A stretch of DNA of 64,000 nucleotides from a bacterium (GTDB lineage: Bacteria > Electryoneota > Electryoneia > Electryoneales > Electryoneaceae), in contig JANQEY010000305.1 of NCBI GenBank assembly GCA_028278125.1, positions 62,001 to 126,000 of the forward strand, given 5' to 3'. Under the pieces are notes generated by a model, which had not been told where the DNA came from, did no database searches, and saw nothing but the letters and a program-made list of their open reading frames with translations. Shown one piece after another: positions 1 to 8,650 of this stretch (position 1 is the first letter of the stretch; each line of letters begins with the position of its first letter). A program made the translations under genes and the position numbers.

Positions 1-1
1 A

Positions 2-268
2 ATGCAGAATTTCTGGCTGGCTGATGCGGAAAATGATGTATGGTATAACGCCGGTTTAGGTAAAATTAACAGGCCAGATGTGCAAAAGGGGATTTCATCT
101 CACGTTGGAACTGAAATTGATGTTACCGTTAAATATCCTCTCATCAATAAAAGATTAGTTTTAGTAGGTGGTTATTCGGTATTAATTGCTGGTGATTATA
201 TAAAAGAATCTGGCCAAAACTCTGAAAATGCAGATTTCATGTTTATACAGGCAAAATATAGCCTTTAA
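2..268 (+). CDS. Outer-membrane porin, alginate-export-like, 3' end (partial)
   Basis: Only the last 88 or so residues are in the window; the reading frame is open to the left edge, so the first ATG is not necessarily the start. The tail contains the pattern W-Y-N-A-G, then G-T-E-I-D-V-T-V-K-Y, then G-G-Y-S-V and G-D-Y-I-K-E-S-G, and ends in alternating hydrophobic residues. This matches the last strands of alginate-export-type (PF13372-like) outer-membrane beta-barrels as I know them. The next gene is a chemotaxis receptor 53 bp downstream, probably in the same operon. Substrate cannot be told from the tail. Confidence 0.6.
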   Translation: MQNFWLADAENDVWYNAGLGKINRPDVQKGISSHVGTEIDVTVKYPLINKRLVLVGGYSVLIAGDYIKESGQNSENADFMFIQAKYSL

Positions 269-321
269 GATAGGCAGACATTTAGAAAATAACACGTTAA
301 TACATAAAGGTGAGGGAAAAG

Positions 322-2619
322 ATGAATTTAAGAGACATTAAAATAGGCTCAAGGCTCAACCTTGGATTTGGTCTGGTAATAATTTTAGCAGCTTTGATAG
401 GGATTATTTCGTTAAATAAAATGAAAACTCTCTCTGGACTTACAGAGAAGCTTTATAAACACCCACTTGCTGTAAGTAATGGTGTAAGGGACATTAATTC
501 AAACATTATCAAAATGCACAGATCAATGAAGGATGTTGCATTAGCAAGGGATAATGCGGGAATACAATCAGCTGCTGCGCAGGTGGTTGAATATGAGGAA
601 GAAGTATATAAACATTTTGAACTTGTCGAAGAAAGGTACCTGGGTGATAAATCCGATGTTATTGCAGCACATGATCTATTCAAGAACTGGAAACCAATTC
701 GTGATGAAGTAATCAGCCTGATGATTCAGGGTGAAAGGCAAACTGCTGCAGATATTACCAAGGGCAAAGGTGCAGCACATGTTCAGAAGCTTGATGCTGC
801 AGTTGAAGGGTTAATCGAATTCGCTAGCAACAAAGCAGACTCGTTTCATGCAAACGCCGTAAAAACGGATAAAGATGCTGCAATGTTGATGTATATCTTG
901 CTCGCTGTTTCTATCGTTGTGGCAATTGTAATTGCATATGTTTCAGCTAAAAGTATCAGGATTCCATTGTCAGAGATAAAGGAATTGGCTCAAACAATTG
1001 CATCGGGCGATTTATCACAGAAATCGGATGACAGCAGCAGGGATGAAGTTGGGGAATTGGCTGTAGCTATTAATGGCATGGTGGATAACCTTAAACAAAA
1101 CAACGATGAAATGGAATCAAATATAGAACAAGGAAATAAAGCGATAGAAGAAATAAAACGTACTATCCCAATATTTATTGAGCAAGGTGATCTTGATATC
1201 AGACCAGATGTTAACCTGGTCGATGGCGCATACAAGGAAGTACTGCAACTTGTTTCAGGATTGATAGATGGAATGGTAAAAGACATCTATTCATTGATAA
1301 ATGGTTTCAACAGCTATGCGGACGGTAACTTTGATTATGTACCGGATGTTTTCCCTGGAAAGAAAGTTGTCATCACTGATGCATTAAATAAACTTCGCAA
1401 CAATCTTCTTTTGCTGATTAAAGAAGGAGTCGAACTCGCTAAAGCCGCTGAAGAAGGAGATCTGAAGAAACGTGGAGATGTTTCTAAGTTTGAAGGTGAT
1501 TACATAAAAATCATTGAAGGATTCAACAATACTATTACCAATATATTGGATCCAATAAATGAATCGGTTAAAAGTCTCGAAGCAATGGCAACAGGTGACT
1601 TGACTGTTGATGTTACTGGGGACTATAGGGGTGATCATCAATTAATGAAAAATGCGATTAACAGCACACAGAAATCATTAAATGATCTACTTGGACAGGT
1701 TAATGTCGCAGTCGAACAGGTAAATGGTGGTTCACAACAGGTTTCAGATTCCAGCCAGTCCCTGTCGCAGGGTGCAACAGAACAGGCCAGTTCACTGGAA
1801 GAGGTAACCTCTTCGATTGCCGAGATTGGTTCACAGACAAATCAGAATGCCGAGAACGCAACCCAAGCCAACAAACTTGCCAATACCGCACGCGGTGCAG
1901 CTGACAACGGCAACGACCAGATGCAACAGATGCTAGGCGCAATGAATGAGATTACCGAATCATCTAATGAAATTTCCAAAATTATAAAGGTAATCGACGA
2001 AATCGCTTTCCAGACAAACCTCCTGGCATTGAACGCCGCTGTTGAAGCAGCACGTGCTGGAGTCCATGGGAAAGGATTTGCCGTGGTAGCAGATGAAGTC
2101 CGGAACCTGGCTCAACGCTCAGCCCAGGCAGCCAAGGAAACGACTGCCCTGATCGAGGGTACTGTGCAACGTGTGGAGAATGGATCCAGTATTGCGGATG
2201 AAACAGCTGAGGCTTTAACAAAAATTATAGATGGGATCACGAAGGTTAATGATCTTGTCGGTGAAATTGAAAGTGCATCAAAAGAACAAACGGTCGGGAT
2301 CAACCAGATTGGTGATGCGCTTAGCCAGATTGATTCAGTCACTCAGGCGAATACATCTAATGCCGAAGAAGGCGCTTCCGCTGCTGAAGAGCTCTCCAGC
2401 CAGGCTATACACCTGAAGCAGATGGTATCAAAATTCAAACTGACATCAAACGGTGAACTGATTAATCCCGTAGATAGAAGACTGGAACTACCGACAGTTG
2501 TAAATGGAAATGGAAATGGTTGGGAGCAAAAGGCTTTACCGGATAAGAAAATTGAGGAGGGGGAAGTAGGACCGGTTGATGTAATCTCCCTGGAAGATTC
2601 TGACTTCGAAAACTTCTAA
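322..2619 (+). CDS. Methyl-accepting chemotaxis protein 1 (4HB type)
   Basis: A transmembrane chemoreceptor of 765 residues. I start it at ATG 322 behind the ribosome site AAAGGTGAGG rather than at the in-frame GTG at 310. Order: TM1 about residues 10-30; an extracytoplasmic helical segment to about 188 that looks like a four-helix-bundle ligand domain; TM2 about 190-212; HAMP about 213-265; a long linker with further HAMP-like units containing E-G-D-L-K-K-R-G; then the MCP signalling domain with the hairpin tip around 560-600 ([20 protein letters not shown]). The C terminus is D-S-D-F-E-N-F after a Gly/Asn linker, so it carries a CheR/CheB-type tethering pentapeptide. It follows a porin and is closed by a strong terminator. 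The ligand is unknown. Confidence 0.95.
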   Translation: MNLRDIKIGSRLNLGFGLVIILAALIGIISLNKMKTLSGLTEKLYKHPLAVSNGVRDINSNIIKMHRSMKDVALARDNAGIQSAAAQVVEYEEEVYKHFELVEERYLGDKSDVIAAHDLFKNWKPIRDEVISLMIQGERQTAADITKGKGAAHVQKLDAAVEGLIEFASNKADSFHANAVKTDKDAAMLMYILLAVSIVVAIVIAYVSAKSIRIPLSEIKELAQTIASGDLSQKSDDSSRDEVGELAVAINGMVDNLKQNNDEMESNIEQGNKAIEEIKRTIPIFIEQGDLDIRPDVNLVDGAYKEVLQLVSGLIDGMVKDIYSLINGFNSYADGNFDYVPDVFPGKKVVITDALNKLRNNLLLLIKEGVELAKAAEEGDLKKRGDVSKFEGDYIKIIEGFNNTITNILDPINESVKSLEAMATGDLTVDVTGDYRGDHQLMKNAINSTQKSLNDLLGQVNVAVEQVNGGSQQVSDSSQSLSQGATEQASSLEEVTSSIAEIGSQTNQNAENATQANKLANTARGAADNGNDQMQQMLGAMNEITESSNEISKIIKVIDEIAFQTNLLALNAAVEAARAGVHGKGFAVVADEVRNLAQRSAQAAKETTALIEGTVQRVENGSSIADETAEALTKIIDGITKVNDLVGEIESASKEQTVGINQIGDALSQIDSVTQANTSNAEEGASAAEELSSQAIHLKQMVSKFKLTSNGELINPVDRRLELPTVVNGNGNGWEQKALPDKKIEEGEVGPVDVISLEDSDFENF

Positions 2620-2644
2620 AGAAACTCAAATAATTAAAAATACA

Positions 2645-2677
2645 GCAGGCCTACTTTGATAAGTAGGCCTGCTTTTT
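2645..2677 (+). terminator. Intrinsic terminator after MCP1
   Basis: A perfect 12-bp stem, GCAGGCCTACTT paired with AAGTAGGCCTGC, encloses the tetraloop TGAT and is followed directly by five Ts. It closes the porin-MCP1 operon 25 bp after the stop codon. Confidence 0.93.
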
Positions 2678-2725
2678 ATGATTACAATCTAACAATACGA
2701 AGCAAATAAAAACATAAACTCTCCT

Positions 2726-2791
2726 TGGCTCAATTGGGCCAACTGGCTAAATCAAACCGGTTTGTTCAGGCCATCTGGCTAATTTTAGCCA
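2726..2791 (+). promoter_or_regulatory. Array of four 16-bp palindromes (enhancer-like), copy 1
   Basis: Four 16-bp units of consensus YGGCTnAATnnAGCCR start at 2726, 2744, 2758 and 2776, that is at offsets 0, 18, 32 and 50. The last unit, TGGCTAATTTTAGCCA, is a perfect palindrome. The same four units at the same offsets recur at 7270. The array lies 58 bp upstream of a sigma54-like -24 element, the place expected for upstream activating sequences of an enhancer-binding protein. The regulator is not in the window. Confidence 0.7.
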
Positions 2792-2848
2792 CCTTCTGTT
2801 TGCCCTAACTGTTTGTTTTTATACACCTCTACTGCAAAAAGTGATTTC

Positions 2849-2864
2849 TGGCACACTTGTTGAA
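2849..2864 (+). promoter_or_regulatory. Sigma54-like -24/-12 promoter of the REC-kinase/cheW/MCP2 operon
   Basis: TGGCAC-ACTTG-TTGAA fits the sigma54 consensus TGGCACr-N4-TTGCW except that the -12 GC is GA. Transcription would begin near 2875. That leaves ATG 2908, preceded by AGGTGA, as the first well-placed start codon, and argues against the starts at 2857 and 2881. Confidence 0.5.
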
Positions 2865-2907
2865 TTATAGGTGGAAGAAGATGAACAATTATGATTCAGG
2901 TGAAATA

Positions 2908-4041
2908 ATGAAAGTTATGTTGATTGATGACGACCCCCATTCTCTGAAGGGTCTGGAGACTTCCCTCAAGGTTGTTGGGAAACATGAGTGCACTTCTTTT
3001 AACGATCCACTGGAAGCCCTGCAATACTTCGATGATGACTCTTACGATGTTGTCGTGACAGATATCAGAATGCCCTACCTCAATGGAGTCGATGTATTAA
3101 AAGCTGTAAAGAATGCGAATCCAGATGTTTATGTTGTGATGATTACCGGTCATGAAGACATGAATGCAGCAGTTGAATCAGTCAACATGAAAGCAGATGC
3201 GTTCTTCACGAAACCCATCCAGGTTAAGCCGCTTTTATCCACACTGGAAACTTTTTCCAATACGATAAAGGAAAAGGAAAACAAGCAGAAAAATAGAAAA
3301 GGTTTTCAGAAACAACTTGAGGATGCTGAAAGTTCAGTTGTTCTGAAAAAAGCGGCCTGCGGAATAATGCACGACTTCAACAACCTTCTGACAGTAATTG
3401 ATGGCCAAACAATTATTGCCCAGGAGGAAATAAAACATCTTAAACCAGAAATAGCTGAATCCCTCGATGAAATACTTAAAACAACCGATCGTGCTGCAAA
3501 CCTTACCAGGTATTTTCTCAGATTGTGCAATAACTATACAAATAACCCTGTTAAAATAGACTTTAATGAGTATATAAAAGACTTTAGAAGCATTTTTGTT
3601 CATTTACTTGAAAAACATATAAAATTAGATATTAATTTAGAGAATAATATTACTGAAGTAGATATAATACCATCATTATACGGACAAATAATCCTTAATC
3701 TTGTATCTAATGCCCGTGATGCAATGGTTGATGGCGGTAATCTTACCATCAGCGCAGATATTGTAATCTTTGAAGAGTCTAAATCAACATCAACCTCTGA
3801 AATACCCCAGGGAACATACCTTAAAACAACTGTAACCGATACAGGGATGGGTATGAGTAATGAAGTCAGGGCTAAAATATTCAATCCTTTCTTTACAACT
3901 AAAGAAACCGGCAAAGGTACTGGTATCGGGCTATATACAGTTTCCCAGATAGTTAAAGAAATGAATGGAGGAATTGATGTTGCCAGTGAACTGGGTTTAG
4001 GAACGTCATTTGATGTGTTTATACCTGTTAATGACTTTTAA
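2908..4041 (+). CDS. Receiver-histidine kinase hybrid (REC-HisKA-HATPase)
   Basis: A soluble signalling protein of 377 residues with no membrane segment. The N-terminal receiver (about 1-120) has the acidic pair in M-L-I-D-D-D, the phospho-acceptor Asp in V-V-V-T-D-I-R-M-P, the switch Thr in V-M-I-T-G and Lys in F-F-T-K-P. A kinase core follows: H-box in G-I-M-H-D-F-N-N-L, N-box L-N-L-V-S-N-A-R-D-A, and G-boxes D-T-G-M-G-M and G-K-G-T-G-I-G-L. The start at 2908 is favoured by the predicted transcription start; ATG 2881 behind GGTGGAAG is the alternative. It sits directly before cheW and MCP2. No CheA is seen here, so this kinase may link the receptors to another output, but that is inference. 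Confidence 0.9.
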   Translation: MKVMLIDDDPHSLKGLETSLKVVGKHECTSFNDPLEALQYFDDDSYDVVVTDIRMPYLNGVDVLKAVKNANPDVYVVMITGHEDMNAAVESVNMKADAFFTKPIQVKPLLSTLETFSNTIKEKENKQKNRKGFQKQLEDAESSVVLKKAACGIMHDFNNLLTVIDGQTIIAQEEIKHLKPEIAESLDEILKTTDRAANLTRYFLRLCNNYTNNPVKIDFNEYIKDFRSIFVHLLEKHIKLDINLENNITEVDIIPSLYGQIILNLVSNARDAMVDGGNLTISADIVIFEESKSTSTSEIPQGTYLKTTVTDTGMGMSNEVRAKIFNPFFTTKETGKGTGIGLYTVSQIVKEMNGGIDVASELGLGTSFDVFIPVNDF

Positions 4042-4116
4042 AGAATAAAACAAACAATAAAAGTATGAAAATATTAAAATACTACGATAAAAGATAACAA
4101 CTCGACAGGAGTAAAA

Positions 4117-4632
4117 ATGAGTGAAGCAACCGTTGTAGAAGAAATTGTTCTTGATGAAGAAGTGAACGTTGAAAACCAGTCGGAAAAATACCTCACTTTC
4201 TCCCTGGGCAAGGAAGAATATGGAATAGGTATTTCAAGTGTCCTGGAGATTGTTGGTATCCAGAATATTACCGAACTGCCCGATGTTCCTGATTACGTAA
4301 AAGGAATTATTAATCTGCGCGGTAAGGTTATACCGGTACTTGATGTCCGTCTTCGTTTTGGTATGGAAGAAAAGGAATATGACGCTCGTACATGTATCGT
4401 TGTGGTCAGCGTTAACAGCATCTCGGTCGGTTTAATTGTCGACGAAGTTTCCGAAGTGCTGGATATCATGAACACACAGATTGAGCCTGCGCCAAACGTT
4501 CATAAGGATGAGTCCCATAAATACCTGCAGGGACTTGGCAAAGTTGGTGACGAGGTAAAGATTCTTTTAAACGTACAGAAGCTGCTTTTCGACAAAGACC
4601 TGGAACTTCTCCAGGAAGTAGAAGCCAGGTAG
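4117..4632 (+). CDS. cheW: CheW chemotaxis adaptor
   Basis: A 171-residue CheW, which couples chemoreceptors to the CheA kinase in the cytoplasmic array. After an acidic N-terminal tail of about 25 residues the CheW fold is clear: Y-L-T-F-S-L-G-K-E-E-Y-G-I, then I-T-E-L-P-D-V-P-D-Y-V-K-G-I-I-N-L-R-G-K-V-I-P-V-L-D, then V-G-L-I-V-D-E-V-S-E-V-L. The ribosome site ACAGGAG precedes ATG 4117. It lies 75 bp after the REC-kinase and 56 bp before MCP2, presumably in one transcript. No cheA, cheY, cheB or cheR is present in the window, so the rest of the pathway must lie elsewhere. Confidence 0.97.
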   Translation: MSEATVVEEIVLDEEVNVENQSEKYLTFSLGKEEYGIGISSVLEIVGIQNITELPDVPDYVKGIINLRGKVIPVLDVRLRFGMEEKEYDARTCIVVVSVNSISVGLIVDEVSEVLDIMNTQIEPAPNVHKDESHKYLQGLGKVGDEVKILLNVQKLLFDKDLELLQEVEAR

Positions 4633-4688
4633 AACGGAATCGAAACAAAACAAATTGAAATAATTCTTGAGCTTGAAGGGGAAAAAAG

Positions 4689-7133
4689 ATGAAATTGAAC
4701 ATCAGAACTCAAATTTCCGGCCTGGTAACTGTGGCAGTACTTGTACCGGTGCTGGTTATTCTCGGCCTGACAATTGTCAAAAAAGGCCAGGTAGGACATG
4801 TAGTAGTTGAAGGTATTGACAAACTTGCCGTCCAAACATTAGACCAGGCAGCCCTGGATATGTACCACCTGTATGACGCTGTAGATGAAGTAGTAGAGAA
4901 CGATTCCCTGGCAATTGAAAAAGTGCAGGAACAGTTGAAAGAAATCAAAATTGGTGAGACCGGATACCTGTTCGCGATTGCAGGCTCAGGTGCAGATCGT
5001 GGAGTGATGGTTATGCATCCCGTTGAAGAGCAGCGAGGTAAAAGTTTCTGGAATACCAAGGACAACGAGGGAAATCTGTTCTTCCAGACAATGGCTAGTG
5101 GAGCAATGAGTGCAGGACGTGGTGAAACCGCTGTTATTCATTATGACTGGAAAAATCCCGGTGATATGGTAGCACGAGCAAAATTGGCTTCAGCTGTTTA
5201 TTATGAACCATGGAACCTGGTTATTGGTGCAAGTGCATATCTTGATGAGTTTCAAACAGTTCACAAAGGAGCTCAAGCAGCACTCGGAAGCCTTGTAACG
5301 ATAATCGTGATAGTTGGATTGATAATGCTTGCTGCTTCCGTCACTTTTGCCATGATCTTCGGACGTGTGATGGGTAAAAATATTCAGTTCATAGCTGAAG
5401 GTGCACGGCATTTTGCGGTTGGCGATATTGCACTGGAAGATATGGATCATAGTAAAATTGCCAAAATGAACAATAGAAGTGATGAGATTGGCGAAATCGG
5501 CAGAGCATTTGTTGAACTGATCGAGTACCTGAAGTCCCGCGCGGATGCCGCTGACCAGATTGCCCATGGTAATTTTGATATAGAAATTCACACTGCCTCA
5601 GACCACGATGTACTTAGTCAGTCTATGCTCGCCATGCGTGACAATATCGAAAAAGTCATCAAAGAGATGATGAGGGTTTCTGAAGTTTTCGCCAAAGATG
5701 GTGATATTGAAATACGTCCGGACGCCTCAATCGCAACAGGCAGCTATCGCGAACTGCTGGAAATTTTTAATGGCCTGATGGAAGGTTTCGTTAAGGATAT
5801 GCTGACTGTTCTCGAACTGATTGGTGATTATGCCAAGGGTAAGCTGGATAATGAAGCCCCTGTGCTTCCAGGTAAGAAGATTGTACTTACAGAAGCTATA
5901 AACGGTATTCGCAGCAATCTGCTTGCTTTGATAGATGAAGGTATGATGCTTACTGAAGCCGCCGAACAGGGTGATCTGAAAAAACGGGGTGACACCTCCA
6001 AGTTCGAAGGTGGATATAGGAAAATTATCGGTGGATTCAACAATACAATTGAAAAAATACTTGAACCGGTTAATGAAGCAGTAGAAGTATTAAAAGATAT
6101 GGCAAACAGCGATCTTACAACTAAGGTTAGTGGTCAGTACAAAGGTGACCATGCAGTAATGAAAAATGCTCTGAACACAACAGTTGATTCACTGAATGAC
6201 GTTTTATCCCAGGTCAATGTTGCTGTAGAACAGGTTAACAGTGGATCACAACAGGTTTCCGATTCCAGCCAGTCTCTCTCACAGGGTGCTACTGAACAGG
6301 CTAGCTCACTGGAAGAAGTTACCTCATCAATAACCCAGATCGGTTCCCAGACAAAGCAGAATGCTGAAAACGCGACTCAAGCCAACCAGCTTGCCAATAC
6401 CGCACGTGGAGCTGCCGACAAGGGTAACGCACAGATGCAGCAGATGCTTGGCGCGATGAATGAAATAACCGAATCATCCAATGAAATCTCGAAGATCATC
6501 AAGGTAATCGACGAGATCGCCTTCCAAACTAACCTGCTGGCACTGAACGCAGCGGTTGAAGCCGCACGTGCAGGGGTCCACGGTAAGGGTTTTGCAGTTG
6601 TTGCCGACGAAGTCCGTAACCTGGCGCAACGTAGTGCGCAGGCAGCCAAGGAAACGACAGCCCTGATTGAAGGTACGGTACAACGTGTTGAAAACGGATC
6701 CAGCATAGCTGATGAAACAGCTGAAGCGTTGACCGAAATTATCACCGGTGTAACCAAGGTGAATGATCTTGTTGGAGAAATTGCCAGCGCGTCCAATGAA
6801 CAAACTGTTGGAATTAACCAGATCGGTGATGCCCTGACCCAGATTGATTCTGTTACCCAGGCTAATACCTCAAACGCTGAAGAGGGTGCATCCGCTGCTG
6901 AAGAACTTTCCAGCCAGGCTACACACCTGAAGCAAATGGTATCAAGGTTCAACCTTACATCGACCGGTGCATCGATTGCCCCGGCTGAAAGAAGACTGGA
7001 GCCCGTATCCACCGGTAACGGCAATGGAAATGGTTGGGATAAAAAGGCCCTACCGGCAAAGAAAACTGCTGAAGCCGTAGTTGGTCCCGAAGATGTGATA
7101 AATCTCGAGGATTCAGACTTCGAAGACTTCTAG
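4689..7133 (+). CDS. Methyl-accepting chemotaxis protein 2 (Cache type)
   Basis: An 814-residue chemoreceptor. TM1 lies at about residues 8-28. A periplasmic single Cache-like domain follows at about 50-185, with G-E-T-G-Y-L-F-A-I and M-V-M-H-P motifs and a [12 protein letters not shown] strand, typical of small-molecule (often carboxylate) sensors. TM2 is about 197-222, then a HAMP domain, an E-Q-G-D-L-K-K-R-G linker block and the MCP signalling domain with its tip near residue 608. The C terminus D-S-D-F-E-D-F is a tethering pentapeptide of the x-F-x-x-F kind. The last 300 residues are nearly identical to MCP1 and MCP3. It is third in the REC-kinase/cheW operon and is followed by a terminator. 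Confidence 0.96.
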   Translation: MKLNIRTQISGLVTVAVLVPVLVILGLTIVKKGQVGHVVVEGIDKLAVQTLDQAALDMYHLYDAVDEVVENDSLAIEKVQEQLKEIKIGETGYLFAIAGSGADRGVMVMHPVEEQRGKSFWNTKDNEGNLFFQTMASGAMSAGRGETAVIHYDWKNPGDMVARAKLASAVYYEPWNLVIGASAYLDEFQTVHKGAQAALGSLVTIIVIVGLIMLAASVTFAMIFGRVMGKNIQFIAEGARHFAVGDIALEDMDHSKIAKMNNRSDEIGEIGRAFVELIEYLKSRADAADQIAHGNFDIEIHTASDHDVLSQSMLAMRDNIEKVIKEMMRVSEVFAKDGDIEIRPDASIATGSYRELLEIFNGLMEGFVKDMLTVLELIGDYAKGKLDNEAPVLPGKKIVLTEAINGIRSNLLALIDEGMMLTEAAEQGDLKKRGDTSKFEGGYRKIIGGFNNTIEKILEPVNEAVEVLKDMANSDLTTKVSGQYKGDHAVMKNALNTTVDSLNDVLSQVNVAVEQVNSGSQQVSDSSQSLSQGATEQASSLEEVTSSITQIGSQTKQNAENATQANQLANTARGAADKGNAQMQQMLGAMNEITESSNEISKIIKVIDEIAFQTNLLALNAAVEAARAGVHGKGFAVVADEVRNLAQRSAQAAKETTALIEGTVQRVENGSSIADETAEALTEIITGVTKVNDLVGEIASASNEQTVGINQIGDALTQIDSVTQANTSNAEEGASAAEELSSQATHLKQMVSRFNLTSTGASIAPAERRLEPVSTGNGNGNGWDKKALPAKKTAEAVVGPEDVINLEDSDFEDF

Positions 7134-7160
7134 GAATAAATTGAAACATTGAAGATACTG

Positions 7161-7194
7161 CAGGCTCACTTTTATAGGTGAGCCTGTTTTTTTT
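7161..7194 (+). terminator. Intrinsic terminator after MCP2
   Basis: Stem CAGGCTCAC/GTGAGCCTG with an 8-nt loop, followed by eight Ts. The stem core is shared with the terminators at 11201 and 45818. Confidence 0.92.
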
Positions 7195-7269
7195 GTCTCT
7201 AATCAAGGTTCATTGCTGAACAACGACAGTTTCGAATAACTAATTGTGAATTCAACAAATATCTTCCCC

Positions 7270-7335
7270 TGGCTCAAATGATCCAACTGGCTGAATCAAG
7301 CCGGCTCAATTGAACCAACAGGCTTGAACAAGCCA
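7270..7335 (+). promoter_or_regulatory. Array of four 16-bp palindromes (enhancer-like), copy 2
   Basis: Units start at 7270, 7288, 7302 and 7320, the same offsets 0, 18, 32 and 50 as the array at 2726. The second unit, TGGCTGAATCAAGCCG, differs from its counterpart at only two positions; the fourth contains the perfect palindrome GGCTTGAACAAGCC. It lies 55 bp upstream of a sigma54-like element and should activate the porin-MCP3 operon. Confidence 0.7.
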
Positions 7336-7389
7336 CTTGCGTGTGATTGCATGTTGTTGTTATTCCAGTGTTTGTGTGCGCCTCGTTAT

Positions 7390-7405
7390 TGGCATGAATT
7401 TTGTC
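7390..7405 (+). promoter_or_regulatory. Sigma54-like -24/-12 promoter of the porin-MCP3 operon
   Basis: TGGCAT-GAATT-TTGTC: the -24 element is good and the -12 element keeps TTG but has T where C is expected. Transcription would start near 7415, leaving a leader of about 47 nt that includes the ribosome site GAAGGAATGG before ATG 7462. Confidence 0.45.
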
Positions 7406-7461
7406 TTTAGGATATAGTAAGAAAGAAGGATCGTACTTAAACCAAAAGAAGGAATGGAAAA

Positions 7462-8610
7462 ATGAATGGAGTAAATTTTACAAAGTTGATAGTTGGCTTG
7501 GTAATCTGCGCGGTTGTTTTTTGTGTAACTGTACCCTTTGCTTTGGCAGAACCCGGGTCATCTGATAAGGTATCGCTTCCAAAAGGACTCAAGGGTGTTA
7601 AAATTGGTGGCGTGACTTACATTTCTTATGTAAACGGCGAAAAGAGTGAAACTGAATATTCAGAATTTTTCGTCCGTAGGGCTTACCTCACCGTTAAAAA
7701 ATCCATTCTTCCAGGACTATCCTCGCGTATAACCCTGGATACAAGCCAGGATGAAGATGGCGATGGTGCCGGTGATATGGAAGTCCGGATTAAGTATATG
7801 TACGCTAACTTCAAGTTTCCCGATTTCGGTTTTGTAACTAAACCGAATATTGAGTTTGGAATTGTACACACACCCTGGCTTGACTTCGAAGAACACATCA
7901 ATTACTACCGCATGCGTGAAAAAATGTTTATCGAACGTTCCGGGATTATGAATTCCGCGGACTTCGGCGCAACATTCGCTGCACTTATCGGCGGAGAACT
8001 TGATGACAATTATAAGAAAACCGTCAACAAAAAATACCCTGGTCGTTATGGTAGTTTTGCATTTGGTGTCTATAACGGTGGTGGTTATCACTCGATGGAA
8101 GTGAACCAGAAAAAAGTGGTCGAAGGCCGTTTAACTCTTCGTCCAATCCCAGACGTTTTACCTGGACTTCAATTCTCGGGCTTTGGTGTTTATGGACATG
8201 GTAACAAGGAAGAAGTAAATGGTGAGTTACCTGACTGGCAAACTTACCTGGGAAAACTCTCCTACGAACATCAATATTTCACCTTCACTGCCCAGTACAT
8301 GGATGGCAAGGGTAACCAGAAAGGTAAATGGGTTGACGAAACAGATCATATAACATCATTGGCTTACAATGGGTTCTCCTTCTTTGGTGAGGGTAAACTT
8401 GGATCACACTGGAGAACAATTGGAGGACTGGATTCATTCGATCCTGATGTAGATGTCGAGGACAATGAATTTACCAGGTACTACGTTGGCCTGGGCTACG
8501 ATTTTGGTCATCACAACATCCTGCTTTTAGACTATGATGTAAAAGATTATGCGGCAGAAGGAAAAGCAAACGATTACTGGTACCAGTTAACAATGCAGCT
8601 CCATTTCTAA
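7462..8610 (+). CDS. Porin of the phosphate-selective porin O/P family
   Basis: A 382-residue outer-membrane beta-barrel. Residues 1-29 form a signal peptide ending in F-A-L-A. The mature part shows alternating-residue strands with many Tyr and Gly, the block R-R-A-Y-L-T-V-K-K-S-I-L-P-G-L-S-S-R-I-T near residue 75, acidic D-x-D-G-D-G turns, and ends in an aromatic residue (L-H-F) as barrels do. This fits the OprO/OprP family (PF07396), although the solute is often not phosphate in distant members. It is the first gene of a two-gene operon with MCP3, repeating the porin-receptor arrangement at the left edge of the window. Confidence 0.85.
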   Translation: MNGVNFTKLIVGLVICAVVFCVTVPFALAEPGSSDKVSLPKGLKGVKIGGVTYISYVNGEKSETEYSEFFVRRAYLTVKKSILPGLSSRITLDTSQDEDGDGAGDMEVRIKYMYANFKFPDFGFVTKPNIEFGIVHTPWLDFEEHINYYRMREKMFIERSGIMNSADFGATFAALIGGELDDNYKKTVNKKYPGRYGSFAFGVYNGGGYHSMEVNQKKVVEGRLTLRPIPDVLPGLQFSGFGVYGHGNKEEVNGELPDWQTYLGKLSYEHQYFTFTAQYMDGKGNQKGKWVDETDHITSLAYNGFSFFGEGKLGSHWRTIGGLDSFDPDVDVEDNEFTRYYVGLGYDFGHHNILLLDYDVKDYAAEGKANDYWYQLTMQLHF

Positions 8611-8650
8611 GCCGACATGTGATTAAACATAAATATAGAGGACTATAAAG

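Noticed and set aside
6377..7024. Long minus-strand open frame (215 codons) opposite the MCP2 signalling domain, with smaller ones opposite MCP1 and MCP3
   Set aside because: It is a shadow of a conserved, strongly biased coding frame; the product is Ser/Ala-rich without motif or ribosome site.
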